A stretch of 64,000 bases of DNA. It comes from Pseudaestuariivita rosea. GTDB taxonomy: Bacteria > Pseudomonadota > Alphaproteobacteria > Rhodobacterales > Rhodobacteraceae. Positions 8,057-16,186 of this stretch are shown here, piece after piece. The DNA is taken from positions 62,001-126,000 of the forward strand of contig NZ_JACNMP010000009.1 in assembly GCF_017592335.1 (NCBI RefSeq), read 5' to 3'. The stretch's first letter is position 1, and every line of letters begins with the position of its first letter. Below the pieces are notes generated by a model that was not told where the DNA came from, did not search any database, and saw only the letters and a list, made by a program, of their open reading frames with translations. The position numbers and the translations under genes were made by a program.

Positions 8057-9028
8057 TCATCCCCCTGATTGATCTGTTGGTCGGAAAGCCGCCCCCCAAG
8101 GGAAACGACCCACCTTGATTGTTTTCACCGGTTTGCGGCTGGCCACGTCAATGACTGTGACATCGCCCGACACACCATTCGTTGTGAAAAGCTGCGACCG
8201 GTCAGCGTTGAAATCCATATGCCAGACACGACGACCGACCAGGATATAGTCCTCAACTTCGTAGGTTTCGGCGTTCACAACGGCCACATGGTTTGACGGG
8301 CCAAGTGCGACAAAGGCATGCGTATCGCCGGTCGTGAACTCAAAACCAACCGGCTGAACACGGTCAGGATGCACGCCGGTGACCTCAAAATCGATCTTTG
8401 CGATTTCGGACTGATCCGCGACACTGAACACCGTAATTGTGCCACCGATTTCCGAACTGACCCAAAGTTCGCTGCCCTCTTTGGCGAATTCGGCGTGTCT
8501 GGGACGGCTGTCGACAAGCGTATTGGCAAAAAGCTGTTGTGTGCTGGTATCGATCCAATGGGCCATGTTTGTCGTTTCAGATGTCGTGATGGCGATTTTG
8601 CCGTCGGGTGACACGGCCATGCCTTCGGGTTCGATGCCCACATCGATTTGGGCGACAACCTTGCGGGTTTCAGTATCGACGACGGTTGTGATCGCATCAT
8701 CTTCATTAGCGATGTAAAGGTGCCTGTTGTCAGGGTGCAGAACGAACTGTTCAGGGTCTTCGCCCGAGGGCAGTTCAAACAGAATTTCCCCGGTGTTCGG
8801 GTCCATGACCTGAACGGTATCACTGTCGGACGCACAGATATAAAGACGGCTGTAGTCCTTGGAAAAGGTGATGCCGCGGGGCCGTTCGCCCGTCGGATAG
8901 GTCTTGATCACCTCAAGGGTTTCAACATCGATCACGCTGATCGTGTCATCCTTTTCGTTCGACACCCAGATTTCGTCGGCAAAAACAGGACTTGCTGTCA
9001 GGGTTAATGCAACCATCAGACGTATCAT
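8057..9028 (-). CDS. PQQ-associated periplasmic beta-propeller (YVTN repeat) protein
   Basis: A 323-residue protein with a signal peptide ending SPVFA and seven YVTN/NHL-type blades, each with a D-x-x-T-x-x-V-x-V core (for example NEKDDTISVIDVETLEVI and GVSGDVTVIDVASRKPV). It belongs to the propeller family found with PQQ alcohol dehydrogenases; such proteins are periplasmic and of unproven function, perhaps assembly or protein contact. The ATG at 9028 overlaps the upstream stop (ATGA); an in-frame ATG six codons earlier is less likely. It is the second gene in a five-gene operon. Confidence 0.87.
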   Translation of the reverse strand: MIRLMVALTLTASPVFADEIWVSNEKDDTISVIDVETLEVIKTYPTGERPRGITFSKDYSRLYICASDSDTVQVMDPNTGEILFELPSGEDPEQFVLHPDNRHLYIANEDDAITTVVDTETRKVVAQIDVGIEPEGMAVSPDGKIAITTSETTNMAHWIDTSTQQLFANTLVDSRPRHAEFAKEGSELWVSSEIGGTITVFSVADQSEIAKIDFEVTGVHPDRVQPVGFEFTTGDTHAFVALGPSNHVAVVNAETYEVEDYILVGRRVWHMDFNADRSQLFTTNGVSGDVTVIDVASRKPVKTIKVGRFPWGAAFRPTDQSGG

Positions 9029-10188
9029 TGGGCAAACTCCGTGCAATTGCTTTCAGGTTCATCAAGGCCAAGTGTGTCCAACTCGGTCCGTTGGTGTAGG
9101 AAGCCTTCCAACGGGGCTTGGGCGACCAGAGCACGCGGATGAACCAATGGGATCGGTTGGCGTAGTTGACCGTTCCATGCGCGAAATGTCAGCGGACGCC
9201 CCTTGAAACCTGCCAATTCAAATTGATCAGACAGCATGTAGCTGCGTAACGTCGCCGCATCGGCGCTGTTGGTTCGAGTGACAGCTTCACCCAAGGCGCG
9301 GACGGCGGCCCAAGCTGCATAATCTTTCGGTGCCATATCGCGCCCGAATTCATCGGTGAACCGGTTTTGCAATTGCACCGCACCCCATTGTTCAACAACA
9401 GGTGCCCATGTTGCAGCCGCCAGCCCTTCGGACCCGACTATCGGACGGGCCTGCCAGGTGTTGTAAAGGATGTAGCGCCCGAAATCCCCCAACTCATCCG
9501 CAACGATCAAAGCATCGTAATCGCCAAATTCCTGAGTGAACAAGGGAACCTCTTGCGCTGCATTACGACGCATGTCAGCATCAAAGGCCCATGTTTTCTG
9601 TGCACCCAATTCAAGCCCGAATTTCTGCAAAGATCGCTGCATGGCGTTGGCATAGGCTACATCGTCGGCGTGTGTTCCGGCGATCATCACCAGATCGTCC
9701 CATCGTTTTGTGACAAAAAACTGCGCCAAGGCATCGGTCCGCATAGCCATTGACGAGACGGTGTGCAGAACATTTGCCCGGCAGTCGTCACTGCGCAACG
9801 CGGCATCCGGTGCAGCGACATTCAGCAAGATTGCACCGTTTGCCTGTGGCAGATCAGCGATTGCCGTCAGCGCCTCAGCAGGTCCGTCGATCAAGACGAA
9901 AGCCGTTTCTGAAAGCGCTTGTTGCGCGGCAGCGATCGGATCATCCCCATCTGCAACACGGGCCAGTTCCAACGTATAGTTATGCCCCAGAAAACGACCC
10001 GTAGTGATGTTGTCTTGCAGACCAACCTGCGCGCCATCAACCCCCAAAGACTCCGGCAAAGGATCAAGGTTTGACAAAGTGGGCGGGCGCGGCTGTTCAA
10101 TCAGCAGATAGCGAATGTCCAACGTCAGCTCGGCCATGGCGGTGCTGGCGCTTAACCAACCGGCAAGCATTGCGTAGATCAAACGCAT
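9025..10188 (-). CDS. ABC transporter substrate-binding protein, PQQ-alcohol-dehydrogenase-associated
   Basis: A 387-residue periplasmic protein related to branched-chain amino-acid binding proteins (type I fold), of the subfamily found with PQQ alcohol dehydrogenases. The signal peptide ends STAMA. LDIRYLLIEQPRPPTLSNL opens the mature protein and is characteristic of the subfamily. The ATG at 10188 is preceded by GGGAGGATTTCG, much better than the upstream in-frame start at 10278, which would cross the promoter region. It is the first gene of the operon with the propeller, small exported protein, ATPase and permease. Its pairing with an ABC-2 permease is unusual but standard for this locus type. 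Confidence 0.86.
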   Translation of the reverse strand: MRLIYAMLAGWLSASTAMAELTLDIRYLLIEQPRPPTLSNLDPLPESLGVDGAQVGLQDNITTGRFLGHNYTLELARVADGDDPIAAAQQALSETAFVLIDGPAEALTAIADLPQANGAILLNVAAPDAALRSDDCRANVLHTVSSMAMRTDALAQFFVTKRWDDLVMIAGTHADDVAYANAMQRSLQKFGLELGAQKTWAFDADMRRNAAQEVPLFTQEFGDYDALIVADELGDFGRYILYNTWQARPIVGSEGLAAATWAPVVEQWGAVQLQNRFTDEFGRDMAPKDYAAWAAVRALGEAVTRTNSADAATLRSYMLSDQFELAGFKGRPLTFRAWNGQLRQPIPLVHPRALVAQAPLEGFLHQRTELDTLGLDEPESNCTEFAQ

Positions 10189-10241
10189 CGAAATCCTCCC
10201 ACCTTGGTACGCTACACGGTAGAAGGGAAAAGGCGCAGTCC

Positions 10242-10269
10242 GACTTTGGTCTAAATTGAAACCAAAGTC
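10242..10269. promoter_or_regulatory. inverted repeat, candidate operator in divergent promoter region
   Basis: GACTTTGGT (10242-10250) and ACCAAAGTC (10261-10269) form a perfect 9-bp inverted repeat around a 10-base AT-rich spacer. It lies between the divergently transcribed PQQ-ABC operon (start 10188) and the cytochrome c-550 gene (start 10333). The two-turn dyad spacing suits a dimeric regulator. No terminator is expected here, because both flanking genes start from this region. The regulator is not encoded in the locus. Confidence 0.55.
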
Positions 10270-10332
10270 CAATACCACTCCAAAATTCAGGCCGCTAGAA
10301 AAGGAAAAAGTTCAGGCACAGGGGATCACGCG

Positions 10333-11028
10333 ATGACACTTGGAATGAAAATGACATGGGGCGCCAGCGCTGCAATCTGTCTGGCCGCAACGATGGCATT
10401 GGGTCATGGCGATGTTGCACCGCAAGCCGTTGACACCAGCGGGCTACCTGAGCTTGGCGAAGAATGGTTGATCGAAAACCCCTATCGCGCGGAAACGGCC
10501 GGGCAGGATGTCTGGGCCCGCGCGGTCGAGATCGGCGCATCTGGATACAACCAGAACTGCGCGCGCTGCCATGGGCTAGAGGTGGTGTCCGGCGGGCTGG
10601 CGCCCGATCTGCGGTTTCTTGAGGCCGAAGAATATGGCGATGAATGGTATGCCGAACGGTTCCAGACAGGATATACTCAGAACGGGATCACGAAGATGCC
10701 TGCTTTTGGGGAACTATTGGGGCAGGAAGCTGCTTGGGCGATCCGCACCTATATCGAAACTCGTCCCGACGATGCCGCCATGGAAGAGGCCAGTGAGACA
10801 TTGAAGGGCCTGCGGGATCAGTTGGCCGGTTTGGCAAATGGTGCCGATGGGGATGGTGAGGCTATTCAAGACCAATTGTTTGAAATCGCAGTCGAAATCG
10901 AAACCCTGTCAGGCGCACCCGTCGCAGACAGCGTGGCGTATCGTGCGGCCAACCTGTTGGAAAAGCGCCCCGATGCCTATAAGGAAGCGGCCGAAATTCT
11001 GACCATTGGTCTGTCTGCTGCGAACTAA
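10333..11028 (+). CDS. cytochrome c-550, PedF-like electron acceptor of the quinoprotein dehydrogenase
   Basis: Periplasmic monohaem cytochrome c of 231 residues. A signal peptide is followed by HGDVAPQAVDTSGLPELGEEW, the hallmark start of PedF-type cytochromes linked to PQQ alcohol dehydrogenases. The haem site is Cys76-x-x-Cys79-His80 (CARCH) and the likely distal ligand is Met122 in ITKMPAFG. A C-terminal helical extension of about 80 residues is present. The ATG is preceded by AGGGGAT. It would take electrons from the dehydrogenase at 1880-3646 and pass them to the terminal oxidase. The XoxJ-like gene follows after 4 bp. Confidence 0.92.
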   Translation: MTLGMKMTWGASAAICLAATMALGHGDVAPQAVDTSGLPELGEEWLIENPYRAETAGQDVWARAVEIGASGYNQNCARCHGLEVVSGGLAPDLRFLEAEEYGDEWYAERFQTGYTQNGITKMPAFGELLGQEAAWAIRTYIETRPDDAAMEEASETLKGLRDQLAGLANGADGDGEAIQDQLFEIAVEIETLSGAPVADSVAYRAANLLEKRPDAYKEAAEILTIGLSAAN

Positions 11029-11032
11029 GCCC

Positions 11033-11932
11033 ATGAAAAGGCGCATTTTCTATGGCGCTTTACTGGCCAGCCTTTGGGCGGGCCAAACTGTTTTGGCCAA
11101 TGACCCCTGTGCCGACCATATACCCCAGGCAAAGCCACAAAACGCGTCCCGCGATATCGTCGGGCAGGAACTGGATCAGATCGTTGATCAGGGCCATATG
11201 CTGTTTGCGGTTTACGAAGACTTTCCGCCCTATTCGTGGGAAGAAGCGGGCCAGCCCCGCGGTGTCGATATTGAAATCGCCCGGCTGATCGCAGACTACA
11301 TAGGGGTCGAGGCCCGGTTTAACTTTGTGGATGCGAGCGAAACGCTGGAAGCTGACCTGCGCAACAACATCTGGAAGGGTCCAATTATCGGTGGCCGTGT
11401 GTCGAATGTAATGATGCGTGTGCCTTACGATTCCGCCTTTGCATGCCGGGTTGAGCAGGTGGTTTTCACAGGTCAATACGCGGCCGAAAGCATCGCTATT
11501 GCGTATCGCAAGGATCAGTATCCAGATGAAAAGCCCGTGCCTGCCTACTTTCGCTATGACACGGTTGCGGTTGAAAATGACTCGATTTCCGATTTCTATC
11601 TTAGCTCATTTGCTGGTGGGCAGATGCGATCGAACGTCCAGCACTACACCACGATGGCCGATGCGATGGCCGCCCTTGCCAATTCCGAAAGCATGGCCGC
11701 CATGGGTCCGCTGGCGCAACTGGAACATGCGGGCACGGAGGATATCGGTATTCATCAACCCCCACTGCCCGGCTTCGCAGTTGGTAAATGGACCCTAGGC
11801 GTTGCTGTGAATTTCCGCTATCGGCCGCTGTCCTATACCGTTGACGATGCGATTTATGCTGCGCTGCAAGATGGCCGGATTGAGCAGATCTACAAGGATT
11901 ACGGGCTTAGTTTTCAACCGCCTGAGCGGTAA
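11033..11932 (+). CDS. quinoprotein-associated periplasmic solute-binding protein (MoxJ/XoxJ-like)
   Basis: A 299-residue type II binding-protein fold with a signal peptide ending TVLA. LFAVYEDFPPYSWEEAGQPRGVDIEIARLI is the classic ligand-entry segment of family 3 solute-binding proteins. The branch is that found with quinoprotein dehydrogenases, where XoxJ/MoxJ is thought to help activate or mature the dehydrogenase rather than serve an ABC importer. I chose the ATG at 11033, 4 bp after the cytochrome stop; the longer frame to 11006 overlaps the cytochrome gene. No strong Shine-Dalgarno is visible, so translation may depend on coupling. Its 3' end overlaps the convergent apbE gene by 26 bp. 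Confidence 0.88.
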   Translation: MKRRIFYGALLASLWAGQTVLANDPCADHIPQAKPQNASRDIVGQELDQIVDQGHMLFAVYEDFPPYSWEEAGQPRGVDIEIARLIADYIGVEARFNFVDASETLEADLRNNIWKGPIIGGRVSNVMMRVPYDSAFACRVEQVVFTGQYAAESIAIAYRKDQYPDEKPVPAYFRYDTVAVENDSISDFYLSSFAGGQMRSNVQHYTTMADAMAALANSESMAAMGPLAQLEHAGTEDIGIHQPPLPGFAVGKWTLGVAVNFRYRPLSYTVDDAIYAALQDGRIEQIYKDYGLSFQPPER

Positions 11933-12803
11933 TGGTCTGCACATCACCATTTTGATCAACCAGAATAACGCGACTGATCTGGGGCAACCGCGCCATAATG
12001 CGCCGGATCTGCGGTTTGCTGGCCAAAACCATCGCCGTTGAAACACCATCCGCCACAACGGCGTCGCGCGCCATAACTGACACAGTGGACCAACGCGGTT
12101 GCGCCAAGGGATGCATAATATGCGCGCGACCGTTGATCAGCGTAGCCCTTGGACTGGATGTTGCAACAGCCTGATCCATCAATGTGATCTGTCCCAGAAC
12201 CCCATGATCGGGATCCTCAAGGCCAAGCCGAAACGCACCACCGATGGCCGCATGTTCACCAATATTCACCAAGGTTTGCTGAACGCCGTGCGCGCGCAGC
12301 AGGTCACAAACCGCATCCGTCGCAAAACCCTGTGCGATGCCATTAAAACTGATGCTTTGCCGCTTGGCCAAAAACAGATCGCGCTGCTGGCGGTTTCGTC
12401 TTGCCCAACCCAAATCGCCCGTCACATCATTGGGTGGGCGACCATCGGCAACGGCCTGCCACAGCATCTGAACGGTCGGGTCGAAAAGGCCTTCGGTCGC
12501 CTGATGCAGATGATCCACCTGATCTAACAACGTCAGCCATTCGTCGGGCATATCGCGCAAAAAGCCGGTCTGATTAAGCCTGACCAGCCAGGAATTCTGG
12601 TCATACAAACTGAACAACATCTCAATGTGGCGTAGTTTTTGCTCAATCTGACGTGTCAAATCGACGGCATCGCTGTGGGGCATATCCAGGATCAATTCGA
12701 CATCCGTTCCCAAGGCAAAACACCGCCAGCGATGTGCATGTGTCAGGGACGGTGTCACCGTAACCGACGCCGCAATCATCAGAAATCGACGTCGTGATAT
12801 CAT
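11907..12803 (-). CDS. apbE: FAD:protein FMN transferase ApbE
   Basis: Periplasmic flavin transferase of 298 residues that attaches FMN covalently to a threonine or serine of target proteins, using FAD and a divalent metal. An SRRRFLMIAA twin-arginine-like signal starts the protein. FALGTDVEL, a GIAQGFATDAV segment and the NIGEHAAIGG block are typical ApbE regions. The ATG overlaps the stop of the NosR-like gene directly upstream, whose FMN-binding domain carries a matching Thr acceptor, so that protein is the obvious substrate. This coupling is inferred from adjacency and motif. Confidence 0.92.
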   Translation of the reverse strand: MISRRRFLMIAASVTVTPSLTHAHRWRCFALGTDVELILDMPHSDAVDLTRQIEQKLRHIEMLFSLYDQNSWLVRLNQTGFLRDMPDEWLTLLDQVDHLHQATEGLFDPTVQMLWQAVADGRPPNDVTGDLGWARRNRQQRDLFLAKRQSISFNGIAQGFATDAVCDLLRAHGVQQTLVNIGEHAAIGGAFRLGLEDPDHGVLGQITLMDQAVATSSPRATLINGRAHIMHPLAQPRWSTVSVMARDAVVADGVSTAMVLASKPQIRRIMARLPQISRVILVDQNGDVQTITAQAVEN

Positions 12804-14890
12804 CGGGCCGCCACCCCGCGGGTCTTTTTGCGCCTAGCCAGGATCAGCGGCACGCATTGTTCGGCATCGTCGTGGATCTTCACACAGTCCAGGCAACCAA
12901 AGCATTCAGAATACTGCACCTTGCCTGACTTTTCGATGGCCTGATAGGCGCATTTCACCTTGCATAGCTGGCATGGCGTTCCGCATTCCTGCCGCCGTTC
13001 AATCCAATTGCGCCTACGGATCAAACCCCCGATCGCCATCAAAGCGCCCAACGGGCAGACGTATCGGCAAAAGCCTTTGAACAGGACCATAGACAAAACC
13101 AGCCAAAAGACCGCATAGACAACATAGTACCATTCGCGGATGAAAAAGGTCGTTATGGCGGTTTTGAAGGGCTCGACCTCGGTCGCTTTATCAACGTGAT
13201 CGGGCGCAATGAAAACCACCAGAACCAGGGATAGCAAGACAACATACTTGAGCCATTTCAGACACGCATCCCAATCGCGTGACGGTTCGATCTGTGGCAA
13301 GCGGACCATGCGCCCGATATAGCTGGCAAATTCCTGCAACGCGCCAAAAGGGCAAAGCCATCCGCAGAACAGCGCACGTCCCCATAGGAAAAAGCCGATG
13401 ATAGCCGCGAACCAGATCAACAATGAAAACGGATCATATAGCAAAAAGCTGTAACTGCCGCCGTCGACCGCGGTGCGAAGCGTGGCCAATGGCGTGACAA
13501 TAGACAACTGGCCCTGCCCCCACCAACCGACGAAACCGGTCATAAATGCCAGAATGGTTAACCTTATGGCGGTGAAGTTTGGATGCGCCGCCAAGGCATT
13601 CATTCCGAAGGCAAGTATTCCCACCAGCCCGGCCAGAAAAACGGCCAGAGTAATCAGATCAGACGACCGCGCGCGCAATGCCTCTAACCAGGGCGGCGCG
13701 GGTTGAATCACCTCGGGTCTGGTGAAAAAGCGATCATCTGTGACATGCGTTGCTGAAAGCGTCACCGAACCGATGTCAGGGTGGAACATCCCATGTTCGC
13801 GCACGGCCTGAACTTTCAGCGTCCATTCAGTTGCGGGGTCGAAACCCAGCCTGCGATCCGTTCGTAAAATCAGCGCGACCCCATCATGCAGTTCAATCGG
13901 CAGGTCATCTGACAACTCGACAAAAAGGTCGCTGTCACGCAACGCGATCGGGAAGCCGTTTTGTTCAGCACTGATCCAATCGGGCGCAGTGTTTCGGACA
14001 AAGTCGTCAGACACCAGCCCATGGCGTGCCGTTTCAATGACCAGGATCGGTTCATCATCGCCCGAGATTTCAAGGAACCGTTGCAGATCATCATAGCTGT
14101 CGCCATCCAGAACGGCGCGCGCAATCGCGGGTGGGCCCAGATCGACAATCCACAGGTCAAGATATTCCGCGTCAGGCTCGGTCAATGCAATCGGATCATC
14201 ATCTGCCCAGACCGTTCCGGAAAATTCCGCCTGGACCTCGCTGTTCAGAACAGTCTTGCGGGTCACAAGCCCCTGCTGAATAAGGTCATCCCATGTCAGG
14301 TCTTCCTCATACGCTTTATTCGGAAAAGCCGGTGCGCTGACGGCGACACCGCCCATCTTTTCCCGCGCGACCTGCAGGGCCGCAGCCAGAACGCTTTCAT
14401 GGGCGATCCGAACGCTGGCGGTCGCCTTGGTGACGCCATCAAGATAAATCAAAGCACTGCTATCTGAACCCGACCCATAGGGCGATCCGACAACCAGAGT
14501 GTCAGAAATCGAATGGCCCCGATATTGTTCGAAAAATTTATGAAAAGGTGCCGGACCCAACCCGGATACGAAAATAGGTTCATTGTGTGAAATCAGTCTG
14601 ACATCCAGAAAGCGCCCCTCCAGATCCAGCACGACCAACACATTTACCGGCGCGCCGGAAAAACCCGGCAAGGGCGCCATTGGTTCTGTTTCAAAGACAT
14701 AGCCTGCGTGGGCACCGCCGGAATTCAGCAGTTCATAGACACCCTTATCATTGACAGCGGCACCCAGCTCCATCGGTGGAGCGACAAATCCGGCGATAAC
14801 ATCGCGATCAAGCGGTTCAGCAACAGCCATACCGCCCGCGCAGATCAGTAACGCGGCAAACCAGCAAAATATGCTGCGCAAACCCTTCAT
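12800..14890 (-). CDS. NosR/NirI-like flavinylated 4Fe-4S membrane protein
   Basis: A 696-residue membrane protein. A signal peptide and a periplasmic FMN-binding domain come first; the acceptor is probably Thr157 in D151-GVTKAT, a variant of the D-x-x-S/T-G-A-T flavinylation motif with Lys in place of Gly. About 250 further periplasmic residues follow, then several membrane helices from about residue 410. The C-terminal polyferredoxin part has GWLCPFGALQEF, CRYVCPLGAL, CGTPCQLCKVKC and CFGCLDC. NosR proteins move electrons across the membrane to N2O reductase. No nos gene is present here; the gene sits in a quinoprotein locus and is coupled to apbE. I chose the ATG at 14890; the upstream start would be TTG. 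The electron donor and acceptor are unknown. Confidence 0.85.
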   Translation of the reverse strand: MKGLRSIFCWFAALLICAGGMAVAEPLDRDVIAGFVAPPMELGAAVNDKGVYELLNSGGAHAGYVFETEPMAPLPGFSGAPVNVLVVLDLEGRFLDVRLISHNEPIFVSGLGPAPFHKFFEQYRGHSISDTLVVGSPYGSGSDSSALIYLDGVTKATASVRIAHESVLAAALQVAREKMGGVAVSAPAFPNKAYEEDLTWDDLIQQGLVTRKTVLNSEVQAEFSGTVWADDDPIALTEPDAEYLDLWIVDLGPPAIARAVLDGDSYDDLQRFLEISGDDEPILVIETARHGLVSDDFVRNTAPDWISAEQNGFPIALRDSDLFVELSDDLPIELHDGVALILRTDRRLGFDPATEWTLKVQAVREHGMFHPDIGSVTLSATHVTDDRFFTRPEVIQPAPPWLEALRARSSDLITLAVFLAGLVGILAFGMNALAAHPNFTAIRLTILAFMTGFVGWWGQGQLSIVTPLATLRTAVDGGSYSFLLYDPFSLLIWFAAIIGFFLWGRALFCGWLCPFGALQEFASYIGRMVRLPQIEPSRDWDACLKWLKYVVLLSLVLVVFIAPDHVDKATEVEPFKTAITTFFIREWYYVVYAVFWLVLSMVLFKGFCRYVCPLGALMAIGGLIRRRNWIERRQECGTPCQLCKVKCAYQAIEKSGKVQYSECFGCLDCVKIHDDAEQCVPLILARRKKTRGVAAR

Positions 14891-14978
14891 GTTGAAACGA
14901 TAAGGGGGTGTCAAATTCGGCTCTATGGGACAATAGTATCACTGGTATGTCGGCAACCCTGTAGCAATCATAAACACC

Positions 14979-15749
14979 ATGAAGCATAGAAAACGTACGG
15001 ACCAGATGCATCCGGTGATCTTTGCGACCTCGATCTTTGCACTGATCGCTCTTTGGCAAGTTGCAGCAATCTTGACAGCGGATCCCAGTATCATGCCGTC
15101 GCCTTTAGCTGTTTTGCAGATTTTTCAGGCCGAGGCGCTGAGTGGTGAACTTTGGGTCCACCTGATTGCGACACTGACCCGCGTTCTTATCGCGTTTTCG
15201 CTGGCGATGATCGCGGGCTGTCTGATTGGAATTGCCCTTGGCCTAAGCCACAAGGCCAATCTGTGGTTTGGACCCTGGATCGTGGTTTTTCAGAACATTC
15301 CAGCGCTTGTCGTCATAGTGCTATGCTATTTGTGGATCGGTCTAAACGAAACGGCTGCTATTTTGGCAGTCGCTGTAAATAAGACAGCTATGGTGGCCGT
15401 GACGCTGCGCGAAGGCGTACAGACCCTTGACCGCAAGATCGAAGACATGGCGCAGAATTTCAAACTGAGCAGGCGCGCCTGGGTTCGCCATATTCTGCTG
15501 CCGCAACTTACACCGTTTATTGCGGCCAGTACGCGAAACGGGCTGGCGATCATCTGGAAGATTGTTCTTGTCGTCGAATTTCTGGGCCGATCCAATGGCG
15601 TTGGCTTTCAGATACACCTATATTTCCAGCTCTTTGAAACCGGCTATGTACTGGCCTATGCGTTCAGCTTTATCACGATAATGCTGTTTATCGAATACGC
15701 GATTGTTCGATCATGGGAAAGAAAAGCAGTCCGATGGCGGCACGCATAA
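14979..15749 (+). CDS. NitT/TauT-type ABC transporter permease
   Basis: Inner-membrane permease of 256 residues with about six membrane helices and the BPD_transp_1 EAA-like loop (REGVQTLDRKIEDMAQNFKLSRRAWVRHILLP). The IMPSPLAVL segment near the N-terminus is typical of SsuC/TauC permeases. No binding protein or ATPase lies next to it. The orphan binding protein and ATPase of the same family lie at 3854-5520, on the other side of the quinoprotein locus and on the same strand, so together they probably form one importer. It is divergent from the NosR-like gene and convergent with a small lipoprotein gene 10 bp away. Confidence 0.9.
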   Translation: MKHRKRTDQMHPVIFATSIFALIALWQVAAILTADPSIMPSPLAVLQIFQAEALSGELWVHLIATLTRVLIAFSLAMIAGCLIGIALGLSHKANLWFGPWIVVFQNIPALVVIVLCYLWIGLNETAAILAVAVNKTAMVAVTLREGVQTLDRKIEDMAQNFKLSRRAWVRHILLPQLTPFIAASTRNGLAIIWKIVLVVEFLGRSNGVGFQIHLYFQLFETGYVLAYAFSFITIMLFIEYAIVRSWERKAVRWRHA

Positions 15750-15759
15750 GCCCATAGAT

Positions 15760-16056
15760 CTACTGAGCGACCGGTTCGCCCTCAATCACAATGTATCCCT
15801 TGGCCGCACTACCGTCGCATCGCGGGGTACCATCGCGGTTCAGCCGTGGCGTCATGTAACCTTCGAAGCCGTCGTCAATGTACCAGTGCTGACAGCCATC
15901 TGGATCAACCCAAAGCGCCGCAATACCATCGTTCAGGCGTCCGCCGTCAACACCCTGATCTGTCACGGTCGAGCGATCCGAAGAAACCTCACTACATGCA
16001 GCAAGCAGCGGAAGCGTCAGAAACAGCATTTTGCATGACTTAGACGAAGTAATCAT
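15760..16056 (-). CDS. small putative lipoprotein, function unknown
   Basis: A 98-residue protein with a lipobox-like LPLLAAC segment near residue 20, so probably anchored to a membrane by the following Cys. The mature part of about 75 residues contains WVDPDGCQHWYIDDGFEGYMTPRLNRDG, a short motif seen in small Rhodobacteraceae lipoproteins of unknown role. I chose the ATG at 16056, preceded by AGGTGT; an ATG at 16029 would also keep the lipobox. It is transcribed alone, after the TRAP operon terminator. Confidence 0.65.
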   Translation of the reverse strand: MITSSKSCKMLFLTLPLLAACSEVSSDRSTVTDQGVDGGRLNDGIAALWVDPDGCQHWYIDDGFEGYMTPRLNRDGTPRCDGSAAKGYIVIEGEPVAQ

Positions 16057-16144
16057 TTCTACACCTGTGCTTGATCCGTATATTGGCCTTAGCAGACCAA
16101 AGGTTTTCAATCAATTAAAACCCATTTTGTTTATGAAATCGAAG

Positions 16145-16172
16145 CATTTCGGGGGATGATACCCCCGAAATG
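16145..16172 (-). terminator. hairpin terminator of the TRAP operon
   Basis: CATTTCGGGGG (16145-16155) pairs perfectly with CCCCCGAAATG (16162-16172) around a 6-base loop. It lies 15 bp past the stop of the large permease gene on the minus strand. A long U tract is lacking, so it may depend on other factors or mainly protect the 3' end. Confidence 0.72.
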
Positions 16173-16186
16173 TCAGACGGCATGAG

